The notes beneath the pieces are model-generated. The model saw only the letters and a list, made by a program, of their open reading frames with translations. It made no database searches and was not told the origin of the DNA. From Kitasatospora sp. NBC_00374 (GTDB taxonomy: Bacteria; Actinomycetota; Actinomycetes; Streptomycetales; Streptomycetaceae): a stretch of DNA of 64,000 nt. The stretch is from positions 5,997,001 to 6,061,000 of the forward strand of contig NZ_CP107964.1 of NCBI RefSeq assembly GCF_041434935.1, read 5' to 3'. Of this stretch, positions 1 through 8,382 are shown one piece after another (position 1 is the first letter of the stretch; every line of letters begins with the position of its first letter). The position numbers and the translations under genes are program-made.

Positions 1-355
1 TGAGCTTGGCGATGTCGGCGCCCTGCTCCTCGGCGACCACCTGGTAGAGCGCCAGCATCCACATCGCGGTGGCGTTGATCGTCATCGAGGTGTTGGTCTG
101 TTCCAGCGGGATGCCGTCGAACAGCGTCCGCATGTCCCCGACGTGGCCCACCGGGACGCCGACCCGGCCGACCTCGCCGCGGGCGAGGATGTGGTCAGAG
201 TCGTACCCGGTCTGGGTGGGCAGGTCGAAGGCGACCGAGAGGCCGGTCTGGCCCTTGGCGAGGTTCCGCCGGTAGAGCGCGTTGGAGTCGCTCGCGGTGG
301 AGTGACCGGCGTAGGTGCGCATCAGCCAGGGCCGGTCACGCTTCTGAGTGCTCAT
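1..355 (-). CDS. meaA: Ethylmalonyl-CoA mutase (MeaA type), N-terminal part
   Basis: B12-dependent acyl-CoA mutase, cut by the window edge after 118 residues. The visible N terminus carries family landmarks: RPWLMRTYAGHS, FDLPTQTGYDSDH and TSMTINATA, all in the substrate-binding TIM-barrel half. These, and the position 8 bp after ccr, favour ethylmalonyl-CoA mutase over the general methylmalonyl-CoA mutase large subunit. It would convert (2R)-ethylmalonyl-CoA made by Ccr to methylsuccinyl-CoA. It starts at ATG 355, with a GGAGG-like sequence (AGCACTCA follows) just upstream of the start, and is almost certainly co-transcribed with ccr. The cobalamin-binding domain, expected later in the protein, lies outside the window. 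Confidence 0.9.
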   Translation of the reverse strand, partial: MSTQKRDRPWLMRTYAGHSTASDSNALYRRNLAKGQTGLSVAFDLPTQTGYDSDHILARGEVGRVGVPVGHVGDMRTLFDGIPLEQTNTSMTINATAMWMLALYQVVAEEQGADIAKL

Positions 356-363
356 CGGAGGTC

Positions 364-1701
364 CTAGATGTCGCGGAAGCGGTTGATGGCCGGCAGGTGC
401 TTCTCGCGCAGCTCCGCGTCGCGCACGCCCAGGCCCTCGGACGGGGCCAGGCAGAGCACGCCGACCTTGCCCTGGTGCTTGTTCTGGTGCACGTCCAGCG
501 CGGCCTGGCCGGTCTGCTCCAGCGAGTAGACCTTCGACAGGGTCGGGTGGATCTTGCCCTTGGCGACCAGCCGGTTGGCCTCCCAGGCCTCGCGGTAGTT
601 GGCGAAGTGCGAGCCGACGATCTTCTTCAGCGACATCCACAGGTAGCGGTTGTCGTACTGGTGCATGTAGCCGGAGGTGGAGGCGCAGGTGACGATGGTG
701 CCGCCCTTGCGGGTGACGTAGACCGAGGCGCCGAAGGTCTCGCGGCCCGGGTGCTCGAAGACGATGTCGACGTCCTCACCGCCGGTCAGCTCGCGGATCC
801 GGCCGCCCAGGCGCTTCCACTCCCGCGGGTCCTGGGTGTTCTCGTCCTTCCAGAACCGGTAGCCCTCGGCGCTGCGGTCGATGATCGCCTCGGCGCCCAT
901 GGCCCGGCAGATCTCGGCCTTCTGGTCGTTGGAGACCACGCAGATCGGGGTGGCGCCGCCGGCCAGCGCGTACTGGGTGGCGTACGAGCCGAGGCCGCCG
1001 CTGGCGCCCCAGATCAGCACGTTGTCGCCCTGCTTCATGCCGGCGCCGTTGCGGCTGACCAGCTGACGGTACGCGGTGGAGTTGACCAGGCCCGGGGAGG
1101 CGGCCTCCTCCCAGGTGAGGTGGGCGGGCTTGGGCATCAGCTGGTTGGTCTTCACCAGCGCGAGCTGGGCCAGGCCGCCGAAGTTCGTCTCGAAGCCCCA
1201 GATGCGCTGCTCCGGGTCCATCATCGTGTCGTTGTGGCCGTCGGAGCTCTCCAGCTCGACCGACAGACAGTGCGCGACGACCTCGTCGCCCGGCTTCCAG
1301 GCGTTGACGCCCGCGCCGGTGCGCAGCACCACGCCCGCGAGGTCGGAGCCGAGCACGTGGTACGGCAGGTCGTGCCGCTTGGTGAGCGGGGACAGCCGGC
1401 CGTAGCGCTCCAGGAAGCCGAAGGTGGAGACCGGCTCGTAGATCGAGGACCACACGGTGTTGTAGTTCACCGCGCTGGCCATCACGGCGACGAGGGCCTC
1501 GCCCGGGCCGAGCTCCGGCAGCGCGACGTCGTCGAGGTGCAGGGACTTACGAGGGTCCTTGTCCCGGCTGTCGAGGCCGGCGAACATCTGCTCCTCGTCC
1601 TTGTGGAGCGTCACGGCGCGGTAGGAGTCCGGGAGCTTGATCGCGGCGAAGTCCGCCGCGGAGCTGTCGGAGCTGAGGATCGCGTCGAGGATTTCCTGCA
1701 T
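364..1701 (-). CDS. ccr: Crotonyl-CoA carboxylase/reductase
   Basis: Medium-chain dehydrogenase/reductase of 445 residues that reductively carboxylates crotonyl-CoA to ethylmalonyl-CoA with NADPH, the entry step of the ethylmalonyl-CoA pathway and a source of polyketide extender units. Landmarks are the Ccr-type N terminus (MQEILDAILSSD), AVNYNTVWSSIYEP, HVLGSDLAGVV, and the Rossmann motif WGASGGLGSYATQ. The open frame runs upstream to 1953, but ATG 1701 has GGAGG six bases before it and gives the usual family length, so I chose it. Its promoter region contains two palindromes (1924-1942 and 1949-1961), probably regulatory. The next gene, meaA, begins 8 bp after the stop. Confidence 0.97.
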   Translation of the reverse strand: MQEILDAILSSDSSAADFAAIKLPDSYRAVTLHKDEEQMFAGLDSRDKDPRKSLHLDDVALPELGPGEALVAVMASAVNYNTVWSSIYEPVSTFGFLERYGRLSPLTKRHDLPYHVLGSDLAGVVLRTGAGVNAWKPGDEVVAHCLSVELESSDGHNDTMMDPEQRIWGFETNFGGLAQLALVKTNQLMPKPAHLTWEEAASPGLVNSTAYRQLVSRNGAGMKQGDNVLIWGASGGLGSYATQYALAGGATPICVVSNDQKAEICRAMGAEAIIDRSAEGYRFWKDENTQDPREWKRLGGRIRELTGGEDVDIVFEHPGRETFGASVYVTRKGGTIVTCASTSGYMHQYDNRYLWMSLKKIVGSHFANYREAWEANRLVAKGKIHPTLSKVYSLEQTGQAALDVHQNKHQGKVGVLCLAPSEGLGVRDAELREKHLPAINRFRDI

Positions 1702-1923
1702 GGCTGCCTCCGAAGGCGTACCTGTGTTTGAGGGCGCACAGGGCGTCTGGGGGAGCCGGGAGCGGACACCGGCTTCGCTGAGGGTCTGGGTGGGTCTGCG
1801 GTGCGACTGATGGGTGGGTCGCCGAGGTGGTGCTGGTACTGCCGCCCCCAACGGTGCGGGGACGCCCGGACACGGCGCGCCGAGGTGGGGAGCCGCGGCG
1901 CCGCGACTGGTGGGTAACAAAGT

Positions 1924-1942
1924 AGTGGCACCCTGTGCCACT
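1924..1942. promoter_or_regulatory. Palindromic operator candidate upstream of ccr
   Basis: Perfect inverted repeat AGTGGCAC-CCT-GTGCCACT, 8-bp arms with a 3-bp spacer, about 222 bp before the ccr start. The core TGGCAC-N3-GTGCCA recurs inside the neighbouring tetR gene (2239-2253). That the TetR protein encoded next door binds both is inference. Confidence 0.55.
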
Positions 1943-1948
1943 CGTAAA

Positions 1949-1961
1949 GACACCGGGTGTC
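1949..1961. promoter_or_regulatory. Second small palindrome upstream of ccr
   Basis: GACACC-G-GGTGTC is a perfect 6-bp inverted repeat with one central base, seven bases from the larger palindrome at 1924-1942. It may be a second half of a composite operator; this is inference from position only. Confidence 0.35.
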
Positions 1962-2011
1962 ACCAGTTCGAGTGAACCCGATGACAGTTCGATAACCGGC
2001 GGGCCGACACA

Positions 2012-2050
2012 TCGAAGGCCCGCCCGGAAAACTCCCGGACGGGCCTTCGA
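2012..2050 (-). terminator. Hairpin terminator after tetR
   Basis: Two 16-base arms (2012-2027 and 2035-2050) pair with a single mismatch around a 7-base loop. It lies 30 bp after the tetR stop and 310 bp before ccr, so it should separate the two transcripts. Confidence 0.75.
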
Positions 2051-2080
2051 ATCTGCTGTGACCTGCGTGAATCGCCTGCG

Positions 2081-2971
2081 TTAACCAGCCTGGGAGCCGG
2101 CCAGGGCCGCCCTGATGGAATCGACCACCAGGTCCAGCGGAGCGTCGGTGCGGGCCACTGTGATGAGCACCTCACCTCCCGGGCTGGCACTGAGTGCGCT
2201 CACCGCCGCAGCCTCCAGCGGTGACAGCGAGTCACTTGTGGCACCGGGTGCCACAGCGGTGCCACGGCGCCGGGCACCGCTCGGCGGGGTCGGCCAGAAC
2301 GTCCCGCGGATCACGTCGAAGGAGTGGTCCAGCTGTGACTCCACGTCCCCGTGCCCACCGGCCCGCAGCCAGCGTCTCAGCACGTGGTTGTGGGCCGCGA
2401 CCACCGCCGCGGCCGACACCTCGGCCAGCATCGAGTCGTCGTCCCCGCCCCGCTGCCAGCTCGGCGGGGTCTCCTCCGCCGCGTCGAAGCGCCCGAGCAG
2501 GTACCGGGTGAACAGCCGCTCGTACCGGGCCACCACCGCGATCTCCCGCTCGCGCAGCGCCGGCACCTGCCGGATCAACTGGTACCGGGCGACGGACACC
2601 GCCGGGGTGGAGGCGTACATCCGGAGCACCTCCTTGATGCCCCGGCACACCACGTCCAGCGGATGCTCCTCCGAGTCCGCGCTCGCCAGCAGGTCGGCCA
2701 CCCGGACCAGGGTGTCGTCGTGGTCCGGGAAGATCGCCTCCTCCTTGGAGCGGAAGTACCGGAAGAACGTCCGGCGGGCGACCCCGGCGGCGGCGGCGAT
2801 CTGATCGACCGTCGTCTCCTCGTAGCCCTGGGTGGCGAACAGCTCCATGGCGGCGGTCGCCAGGTCCTGGCGCATCTGCTGGCGCTGGGCCGCCGCCCGC
2901 CGTCCGCCCGCGCCCGCTTCCACCGCCGGCCGTGCGACGTCCTGCTCCGAGGGTGACTGATCCCGATCCAT
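2081..2971 (-). CDS. TetR-family regulator beside ccr
   Basis: DNA-binding regulator of 296 residues, longer than the usual 190-230 of TetR proteins. The N-terminal HTH is clear: ATQGYEETTVDQIAAAAGV followed by RRTFFRYFRSKEEA. The C-terminal extension (about residue 235 on) ends in a short alpha/beta stretch, LITVARTDAPLDLVV, that is not part of the standard ligand domain. ATG 2971 was preferred to an upstream ATG at 3202, which would add a low-complexity Arg/Pro leader. The gene sits between the hydroxyacyl-CoA dehydrogenase and ccr, so control of this pathway by an acyl-CoA ligand is plausible. A palindrome matching the ccr operator candidate lies within its coding sequence. Confidence 0.88.
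   Translation of the reverse strand: MDRDQSPSEQDVARPAVEAGAGGRRAAAQRQQMRQDLATAAMELFATQGYEETTVDQIAAAAGVARRTFFRYFRSKEEAIFPDHDDTLVRVADLLASADSEEHPLDVVCRGIKEVLRMYASTPAVSVARYQLIRQVPALREREIAVVARYERLFTRYLLGRFDAAEETPPSWQRGGDDDSMLAEVSAAAVVAAHNHVLRRWLRAGGHGDVESQLDHSFDVIRGTFWPTPPSGARRRGTAVAPGATSDSLSPLEAAAVSALSASPGGEVLITVARTDAPLDLVVDSIRAALAGSQAG
2237..2255. promoter_or_regulatory. Intragenic palindrome matching the ccr operator
   Basis: TGTGGCAC-CGG-GTGCCACA, 8-bp arms with a 3-bp spacer, inside the 3' part of tetR. Its core TGGCAC-N3-GTGCCA equals that of the site upstream of ccr (1924-1942). Confidence 0.5.
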
Positions 2972-3198
2972 GGCCGGAACGCTACACGCACCGGGAGCGG
3001 CTGCCCCCGGCTTCGTCCGGCGCACCGGAACCGCCGCCGTCCCCACCGCGGGCCGCGGCCACCGGGTACCCGCGGACGTGCCCGCGGGCAGTGTGCCCCA
3101 GGCCGGCCCGGCCTGCCGCCGGGGCCCGCCCGGCAGCACCCCGGGCACCCCGGACGGAACCCCGCCGGGCACGCCCGGACGGCCCGTCGCCCGGCCGG

Positions 3199-4977
3199 TC
3201 ATCGGCGGGCGTGGTCGCGGAAGCCGCGACCGCTCTTGCGGCCCAGGCAGCCGGCCGCCACCAGGTGCTCCAGCAGCGGCGCCGCCGCCAGCCCCGGCTC
3301 GCGGAACTCCTGGTGCAGCACCTGCTCGATGGTCAGCGAGACGTCCAGACCGACCACGTCCAGCAGCTCGAACGGGCCCATCGGGTAGCCGCAGCCCAGC
3401 TTCATCGCGGTGTCGATGTCGTCCACCGTCGCGTAGTGCTCCTGCAGCATCCGCACCGCGTCGTTCAGGTACGGGAAGAGCAGCGCGTTCACGATGAAGC
3501 CGGCCCGGTCACCGCACTCCACCGCGTGCTTGCGGGCCTTGCCGCACAGCTCCAGCACCGTCGCGGTGACGTCCTCGGCGGTCAGCACCGTGGAGACCAC
3601 CTCGACCAGCTTCATGGCCGGCGCCGGGTTGAAGAAGTGCATGCCGATCACGTCCTGCGGCCGCGAGGTCGCGGTCGCACAGCTGATCACCGGCAGGCTG
3701 GAGGTGGTGGTGGCGAGCACCGCACCCGGCTTGCAGATCTTGTCGAGGGTGGCGAACAGCTCCCGCTTGATCTCCAGGTCCTCCGCCACCGCCTCGACCA
3801 CCAGGTCGACCTCCGCCAGGTCGGCGTACTGCCCGGTCGGGGTGGTCAGCGCCAGCGCCGCGTCGCGCTGCTCCGCCGTCAGCCGGCCCTTGGCCACCGA
3901 GCGCTCCAGCGACTTCGCCAGCTGCGCCTTGGCGCGGTCCGCCTTCTCCTGGCTGCGCGCGGCCAGCAGCACCGGGTAGCCGGCCTTGGCCAGCACCTCG
4001 ACGATGCCGGTCGCCATCGTGCCCGAGCCGCAGACGCCGATGCTGCGCACCTCACGGCCCGCGACCCGGCCCGCCCGGCCCGCCCCGGCGGGCTCGGCGA
4101 CCACCTTGGACGACCCGCGGGCCTCGTAGGTGTAGAAGCCGCGGCCCGACTTGCGGCCCAGCAGCCCGGCCGAGGCCAGCTGGCCGAGGATCGGGGCCGG
4201 GGCGTGCAGCCGGTCCCTGGACTGCTCGTACATCGCCTCCAGCACGGTGCGCGCGGTGTCGATGCCGATCAGGTCGAGCAGCGCCAGCGGGCCCATCGGC
4301 AGGCCGCAGCCCAGCCGCATCGCGGCGTCGATGTCCTCCCGGGTGGCGTACCGCGACTCGAACATCGCGGCGGCCTGGTTCAGGTACGCGAACAGCAGGC
4401 CGTTGACGATGAAGCCGGCCCGGTCGCCCGCGGCCACCGGCTCCTTGTCCAGCTCGCGGGCCAGGGTGGCGACATCCTCGGCGGCCTGCGGGGAGGTCAG
4501 CACCGTGCGGACCACCTCGACCAGCCGCATCGAGTGCACCGGGTTGAAGAAGTGCACGCCGAGCACCCGCTCCGGGCGGGCCGTGGCGGCGGCGATCCGG
4601 GTCACCGACAGTGCGGTGGTACCGGTCGCGAGCACGGTCCCGGCCGGGCAGATCCGGTCCAGCTCGGCGAAGATCTGCCGCTTCAGCTCCAGCTGCTCCG
4701 GCACCTCCTCGATCACCAGATCGGCGCCGGCGGCGGCCTCCAGCTCGTGGCCGACCGAGATCAGGGCGAGCAGTGCGCTGCGAGCTTCGGGGGTGAACCG
4801 CTCACGCTCGACGGCGTGCGCGGTGGCCTCCTCGATCCGGGCCAGGGCCCGGGCGGCGGCGGCCGCGTCGGCCTCGATGCCGATCACCCGGCGGCCACTG
4901 CGGGCCACCGCGACGGCGACACCGGCACCCATGGTGCCGAGGCCGACCACAGCGACAGTGGGGAAGGGACGCTCCAT
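3199..4977 (-). CDS. Tandem 3-hydroxyacyl-CoA dehydrogenase
   Basis: 592-residue protein made of two full 3-hydroxyacyl-CoA dehydrogenase modules in tandem; single-module enzymes are about 285-300 residues. Each half has its own NAD motif (VVGLGTMGAGVA near residue 9; GVCGSGTMATGI near 310), an HFFNP active-site segment with the catalytic His, a second helical domain (LGCGLPMGPLALLD; LGCGYPMGPFELLD), and a GRKSGRGF C terminus. It likely interconverts 3-hydroxybutyryl-CoA and acetoacetyl-CoA, supplying crotonyl-CoA for Ccr. ATG 4977 has AGGAG about nine bases upstream. Both modules look catalytically complete. Confidence 0.95.
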   Translation of the reverse strand: MERPFPTVAVVGLGTMGAGVAVAVARSGRRVIGIEADAAAAARALARIEEATAHAVERERFTPEARSALLALISVGHELEAAAGADLVIEEVPEQLELKRQIFAELDRICPAGTVLATGTTALSVTRIAAATARPERVLGVHFFNPVHSMRLVEVVRTVLTSPQAAEDVATLARELDKEPVAAGDRAGFIVNGLLFAYLNQAAAMFESRYATREDIDAAMRLGCGLPMGPLALLDLIGIDTARTVLEAMYEQSRDRLHAPAPILGQLASAGLLGRKSGRGFYTYEARGSSKVVAEPAGAGRAGRVAGREVRSIGVCGSGTMATGIVEVLAKAGYPVLLAARSQEKADRAKAQLAKSLERSVAKGRLTAEQRDAALALTTPTGQYADLAEVDLVVEAVAEDLEIKRELFATLDKICKPGAVLATTTSSLPVISCATATSRPQDVIGMHFFNPAPAMKLVEVVSTVLTAEDVTATVLELCGKARKHAVECGDRAGFIVNALLFPYLNDAVRMLQEHYATVDDIDTAMKLGCGYPMGPFELLDVVGLDVSLTIEQVLHQEFREPGLAAAPLLEHLVAAGCLGRKSGRGFRDHARR

Positions 4978-5408
4978 TGTCCGGACTCCTTGTCATGGGC
5001 CCGCGCCGCGCTCCCGCACGGCCGGCCGGCTCGTCGTCGAGCGGCGGCTCAGGGTGCGCGGGAGGAGGGTTCGGCGGCGCGGGGGCGGGAGATGACGTTT
5101 CGTGACATGCCGACAGGGGCCGGTCCGCTCCGGCCGTGCTGAGGGTGTGCCGAGGTGCTCAGGCGTTCTGAGAGAAGAAGGAAGCGACTCTGAAGGACTG
5201 CGCTGAGGAGGCCCTGAAGGCCCGGGAAGCAGAACACCAGGCGGCCGTCGATCACACACGGCCGCGGCCCTGCCGGTGCGGCTCCCGAAGCCCGGCAGTG
5301 GTGCGTGCGGTCACTGTAGCGGAGTTACCCCGGGGTAGGAAGAGGGCAATCCGCCACCGGGACACGCGGGTTGTCGTTTGGTGGCCGCGCCGACCGAAGG
5401 AGGACACC
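4978..5408. other. Divergent intergenic region
   Basis: 431 bp between the dehydrogenase (minus) and the Uma2 gene (plus). No credible ORF. It contains a perfect 12-bp palindrome TACCCCGGGGTA at 5326-5337, about 70 bp before the Uma2 start, and a short CTCAG-N5-CTGAG repeat near 5158-5172. No convincing promoter hexamers could be fixed. Confidence 0.5.
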
Positions 5409-5990
5409 ATGGCAGTCATGACCTTGGACCGGACTCAGATGGACCTTGCGGCCTTCGAGGCCATCGCGATAACCGCCGCGCGGGAGAACGTGACGCTGGA
5501 GTTCATCAACGGCAGGATCGGAGTCAAGCCGGTGCCCGACGGCGACCACGGCGAGATCATCATGTGGCTGCTCGAACGGTGCATGCAGCAGCGCCGCGAA
5601 CTTCGTCTCTATCCGGAGCAAGGGCTGAAGGTGGAGAGCTACCGCACCGGTCACGCCCGGCCCGACGGTGCTCTCGCACACAAGGGCACCTTCGCGGGGC
5701 AGGGCGAGTGGGCCGACCCCGACGGGGTTCTGATGGTGGTCGAGGTCACCTCCCGCGACCCTGACGCCGACCGGCGCGACCGGATCGAGAAGCCGGCCGC
5801 CTACGCGCAGACGAGGATCCCGGTCTACCTGCTGATCGACCGCGACGCCGACACGGTCACCGTGCACAGCGAGCCCGAGGCCGGCCGGTACCGGAGCGTG
5901 GTCACCCTCTCGTACGGGCACGAGGTGGTGATCCCGAGCCCCGTCTCGATCACTCTCGACACCGAGGCCCTCAAGGACTACGTCCGCTGA
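5409..5990 (+). CDS. Uma2-family restriction-endonuclease-fold protein
   Basis: 193-residue Uma2 (DUF820) protein with a PD-(D/E)XK nuclease fold. The catalytic pattern is visible: RPDGAL (Asp), then LMVVEVTSRD with the Glu, then a Lys in RIEKPAAYA ahead of IPVYLLIDRD. Uma2 proteins occur in many copies in Streptomyces and their biological role is not settled. Start ATG 5409 has AAGGAGG six bases upstream. The gene is single, with a strong shared terminator at its end facing the drug exporter. Confidence 0.9.
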   Translation: MAVMTLDRTQMDLAAFEAIAITAARENVTLEFINGRIGVKPVPDGDHGEIIMWLLERCMQQRRELRLYPEQGLKVESYRTGHARPDGALAHKGTFAGQGEWADPDGVLMVVEVTSRDPDADRRDRIEKPAAYAQTRIPVYLLIDRDADTVTVHSEPEAGRYRSVVTLSYGHEVVIPSPVSITLDTEALKDYVR

Positions 5991-5998
5991 CCCGGACG

Positions 5999-6038
5999 CA
6001 CTGCGGCCCGCCCGGAGGGTTCCGGGCGGGCCGCAGTG
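5999..6038. terminator. Bidirectional terminator, 18-bp perfect stem
   Basis: Arms 5999-6016 and 6021-6038 are perfectly complementary around a 4-base loop. It lies between the convergent Uma2 and MFS genes, ending 15 bp before the MFS stop, and can serve both. Confidence 0.85.
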
Positions 6039-6053
6039 GGGTCGGACGGGGTG

Positions 6054-7544
6054 TCAGTGCGCCATGACGGGCACGGCGAGCTCGTCCGAGTCGGCGGCGG
6101 AGGCCTGGTGGGCGTCCGGGCGGCCGGTGTTGATGAGGGTGAAGGCGATACCGGCGGCCAGCACCAGGATGCCGACCGACCACCAGATGGCGGTGGAGTA
6201 GCTGTGCACCATGGCCTGGAGCTTGATCAGCTGCTCCGGCCCCTCGTGGTGGGAGGTCAGGTACGCGGTGAAGGCGCTGGTCGCGATGGTGTTCAGCAGC
6301 GCGGTGCCGATCGCGCCGCCGACCTGCTGGGAGGTGTTCACCATGGCGGACGCGACGCCGGCGTCCTGCGGCTTCACACCGTGGGTGGCCATGCTCATGG
6401 CCGGCATGAAGGCGGTGCCCATGCCGAGGCCCATCAGGATCAGGCCGGGCAGGAGCTCCCAGTACGAGGTGGAGACCCCGATCCGGGTGAAGATCAGCAT
6501 GCCCAGGGCGGCGACCAGGAAGCCGGGCGCCATCAGGTAGCGCGGGGCGACCCGGGTCATCAGGCGGGCGCCGATCTGGGTCGAGCCGGTGATCATGCCC
6601 GCCACCATCGGCAGGAAGGCCAGGCCGGTGACGACCGGCTTGTAGCCGAGGACGACCTGCAGGTAGTAGGTCAGGAAGAGGAACAGGCCGAACATGCCGA
6701 TCACGGCGAGGCCCAGCGACAGGTAGACGCCGCCGCGGTTGCGCTCGGTGATGACCCGCAGCGGCAGCAGCGGGGCCTTGACCTTGCTCTCGACCAGGAC
6801 GAACGCGATCAGCAGGACGGCGGCGGCGACGAACAGGGCGATGGTGCTGCCGGAGGTCCAGCCGGCGGACTCGGCCCGGGTGAAGCCGTAGACCAGGGAG
6901 ACGAGGCCGGTGGTGACCAGCAGCACGCCGGGGATGTCCAGGCGGTTGCGGTTCTGGCTGCCGACCGGCTCGCGGATCACCAGCACGGCGCCGGCGACGG
7001 CGACCAGGGCGAACGGGATGTTGACGTAGAAGGTCCAGCGCCAGTTCAGGTACTCGGTGAGCAGGCCGCCCAGGATCAGGCCGATGGCACCGCCACCACC
7101 CGCGATCGCGCCGTAGATGCCGAAGGCCTTGGCCCGCTCCTTGGCGTCGGTGAACATCACCGCGAGCAGCGAGAGCGCGGCCGGGGCGAGCAGTGCGCCG
7201 AACACACCCTGCAGGGCGCGGGCGCCGAGCAGCATGCCGGTGTTGGCGGCCATGCCGCCGATCGCGGAGGCGAGCGCGAAGCCGATCAGGCCGACGGTGA
7301 AAGTCCGCTTGCGGCCCCACAGGTCGGCGATCCGGCCGCCGAAGAGCAGCAGGCCGCCGAAGGCCAGCGCGTAGGCGGTGATCACCCACTGCCGGTTGCC
7401 GTCGGATATGTGCAGGTCGGTCTGGGCCGAGGGGAGCGCGATGTTCACGACCGTGGCGTCCAGGACGACCATCAGCTGGGCCAGGCCGATGAAGATGAGC
7501 GCCTTCCACCGCCGCGGATCGGGCTGCAGGGCTGATTCAGACAT
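6054..7544 (-). CDS. MFS multidrug exporter, DHA2 (EmrB/QacA) family
   Basis: 496-residue drug:proton antiporter with about 14 predicted membrane segments. Family motifs are motif C-like QLMVVLDATVVNIALP in the first helix, RQWVITAYALAFG, and motif A GGRIADLWGRKRTF. The frame continues upstream to 7643, but ATG 7544 directly precedes MSESALQPDPRRWKALIF, the expected short cytoplasmic leader. It lies 126 bp downstream of a TetR gene on the same strand, so the two are probably co-transcribed and controlled by that repressor. The substrate cannot be read from sequence. Confidence 0.95.
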   Translation of the reverse strand: MSESALQPDPRRWKALIFIGLAQLMVVLDATVVNIALPSAQTDLHISDGNRQWVITAYALAFGGLLLFGGRIADLWGRKRTFTVGLIGFALASAIGGMAANTGMLLGARALQGVFGALLAPAALSLLAVMFTDAKERAKAFGIYGAIAGGGGAIGLILGGLLTEYLNWRWTFYVNIPFALVAVAGAVLVIREPVGSQNRNRLDIPGVLLVTTGLVSLVYGFTRAESAGWTSGSTIALFVAAAVLLIAFVLVESKVKAPLLPLRVITERNRGGVYLSLGLAVIGMFGLFLFLTYYLQVVLGYKPVVTGLAFLPMVAGMITGSTQIGARLMTRVAPRYLMAPGFLVAALGMLIFTRIGVSTSYWELLPGLILMGLGMGTAFMPAMSMATHGVKPQDAGVASAMVNTSQQVGGAIGTALLNTIATSAFTAYLTSHHEGPEQLIKLQAMVHSYSTAIWWSVGILVLAAGIAFTLINTGRPDAHQASAADSDELAVPVMAH

Positions 7545-7670
7545 GGGGGTACCCACTTGTGTGCGAGAGAGCGGAAAAGTCAGGGAGGTGACGCGGGACG
7601 TGCGGAAAACGGTCGTGCGGAAACGGTCGTGCGGAACGTGCAAGCCGAGGTGCGGGAGGCGGGACCTGTG

Positions 7671-8309
7671 TCAGGCGCGCGGCTTCAGGTCCTCCAGCGT
7701 GACGGCGCGGCCGGGCAGGGCGGATCGGGTCGGGGCCTGCATGCCGTCGAGGAAGAGCTGCAGGTGGCGGTGGACGAACTGGTCGATGTCCAGGCACTTG
7801 GTACCGGGCAGCGGGCGGGTGAGCTGGGTGATGGCGATGACGAAGTCGCCGACCCCCACGTCCTCGCGCAGCTGTCCGGATTCGTGGGCCCGGGCGACCA
7901 CCTCGGTGGTGGTCTCCTGGAGCCTGGCCTTGGCGTCGGCCATCTCGGGGTCGTTCATGTCGATGTGGTCGGAGAGCAGCGGGCACAGGGCGCCCATCCG
8001 CTCGTCGGCCGAGGCGTGGGCGAAACGGGTGAGGGCCGCGAAGGCGTCGGGCTCCTCGGCCATGGCGCGCTCGGCGTGCTCCACCACGCGGTCCAGGACC
8101 GAGAGCGTCACGTGGTGGATCAGCTCGCGCCGGTCGGCGAAGTTGCGGTAGAGCGTCGCGTTGCCGACTCCGGCGCGGCGCGCGATCTCGTCGAACGGGA
8201 CGTCCGCGCCGTGCTCGACGAAGGCCTCGCGGGCCGCGTCGATGATCCGGGCCCGGTTGCGACTCGCGTCCGCCCGGAGCTTCGGGGTCGGAGTGGTGTT
8301 GGTGATCAT
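7671..8309 (-). CDS. TetR-family repressor of the drug exporter
   Basis: 212-residue TetR protein. The HTH is typical: VPFDEIARRAGVGNATLYRNF at residues about 40-60, after RARIIDAAREAFVEHG. The C-terminal domain matches the common Streptomyces type that controls MFS exporters. It is first in a two-gene unit with the exporter. Twin palindromes GGGGA-N5-TCCCC just upstream (8344-8362, 8383-8401) flank a TAGGCT -10 element on the minus strand, so autorepression is likely. Start is ATG 8309. Confidence 0.93.
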   Translation of the reverse strand: MITNTTPTPKLRADASRNRARIIDAAREAFVEHGADVPFDEIARRAGVGNATLYRNFADRRELIHHVTLSVLDRVVEHAERAMAEEPDAFAALTRFAHASADERMGALCPLLSDHIDMNDPEMADAKARLQETTTEVVARAHESGQLREDVGVGDFVIAITQLTRPLPGTKCLDIDQFVHRHLQLFLDGMQAPTRSALPGRAVTLEDLKPRA

Positions 8310-8343
8310 CTGGTGCTCCCCTCGACCCCCGTGGCGGATGCTT

Positions 8344-8362
8344 CCGGGGAATGTCTCCCCGC
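8344..8362. promoter_or_regulatory. Operator candidate 1 for TetR-exporter unit
   Basis: CCGGGGA-ATGTC-TCCCCGC: inverted repeat GGGGA-N5-TCCCC with matching flanks. Its partner at 8383-8401 is the same sequence read in the opposite direction apart from the 5-bp spacer. Centre-to-centre distance is 39 bp. Confidence 0.6.
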
Positions 8363-8382
8363 TTGCTTCGACACTAGCCTAA

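Larger units (their letters stand above)
1702..2080. other. Intergenic control region between tetR and ccr
   Basis: 379 bp without a credible gene. It holds, in minus-strand order, a strong hairpin terminator for tetR (2012-2050), palindromes at 1966-1977 (GTTC-N4-GAAC), 1949-1961 and 1924-1942, and then about 220 bp leading to ccr. The upstream extension of the ccr frame through this region has no homology-like character (proline/arginine rich). Confidence 0.6.

Noticed and set aside
2932..5142. Long plus-strand ORF of 736 codons
   Set aside because: It is antisense to the tandem dehydrogenase, with Arg/Gly/His/Gln-rich low-complexity translation, the usual mirror of GC-biased codons. No start signal.
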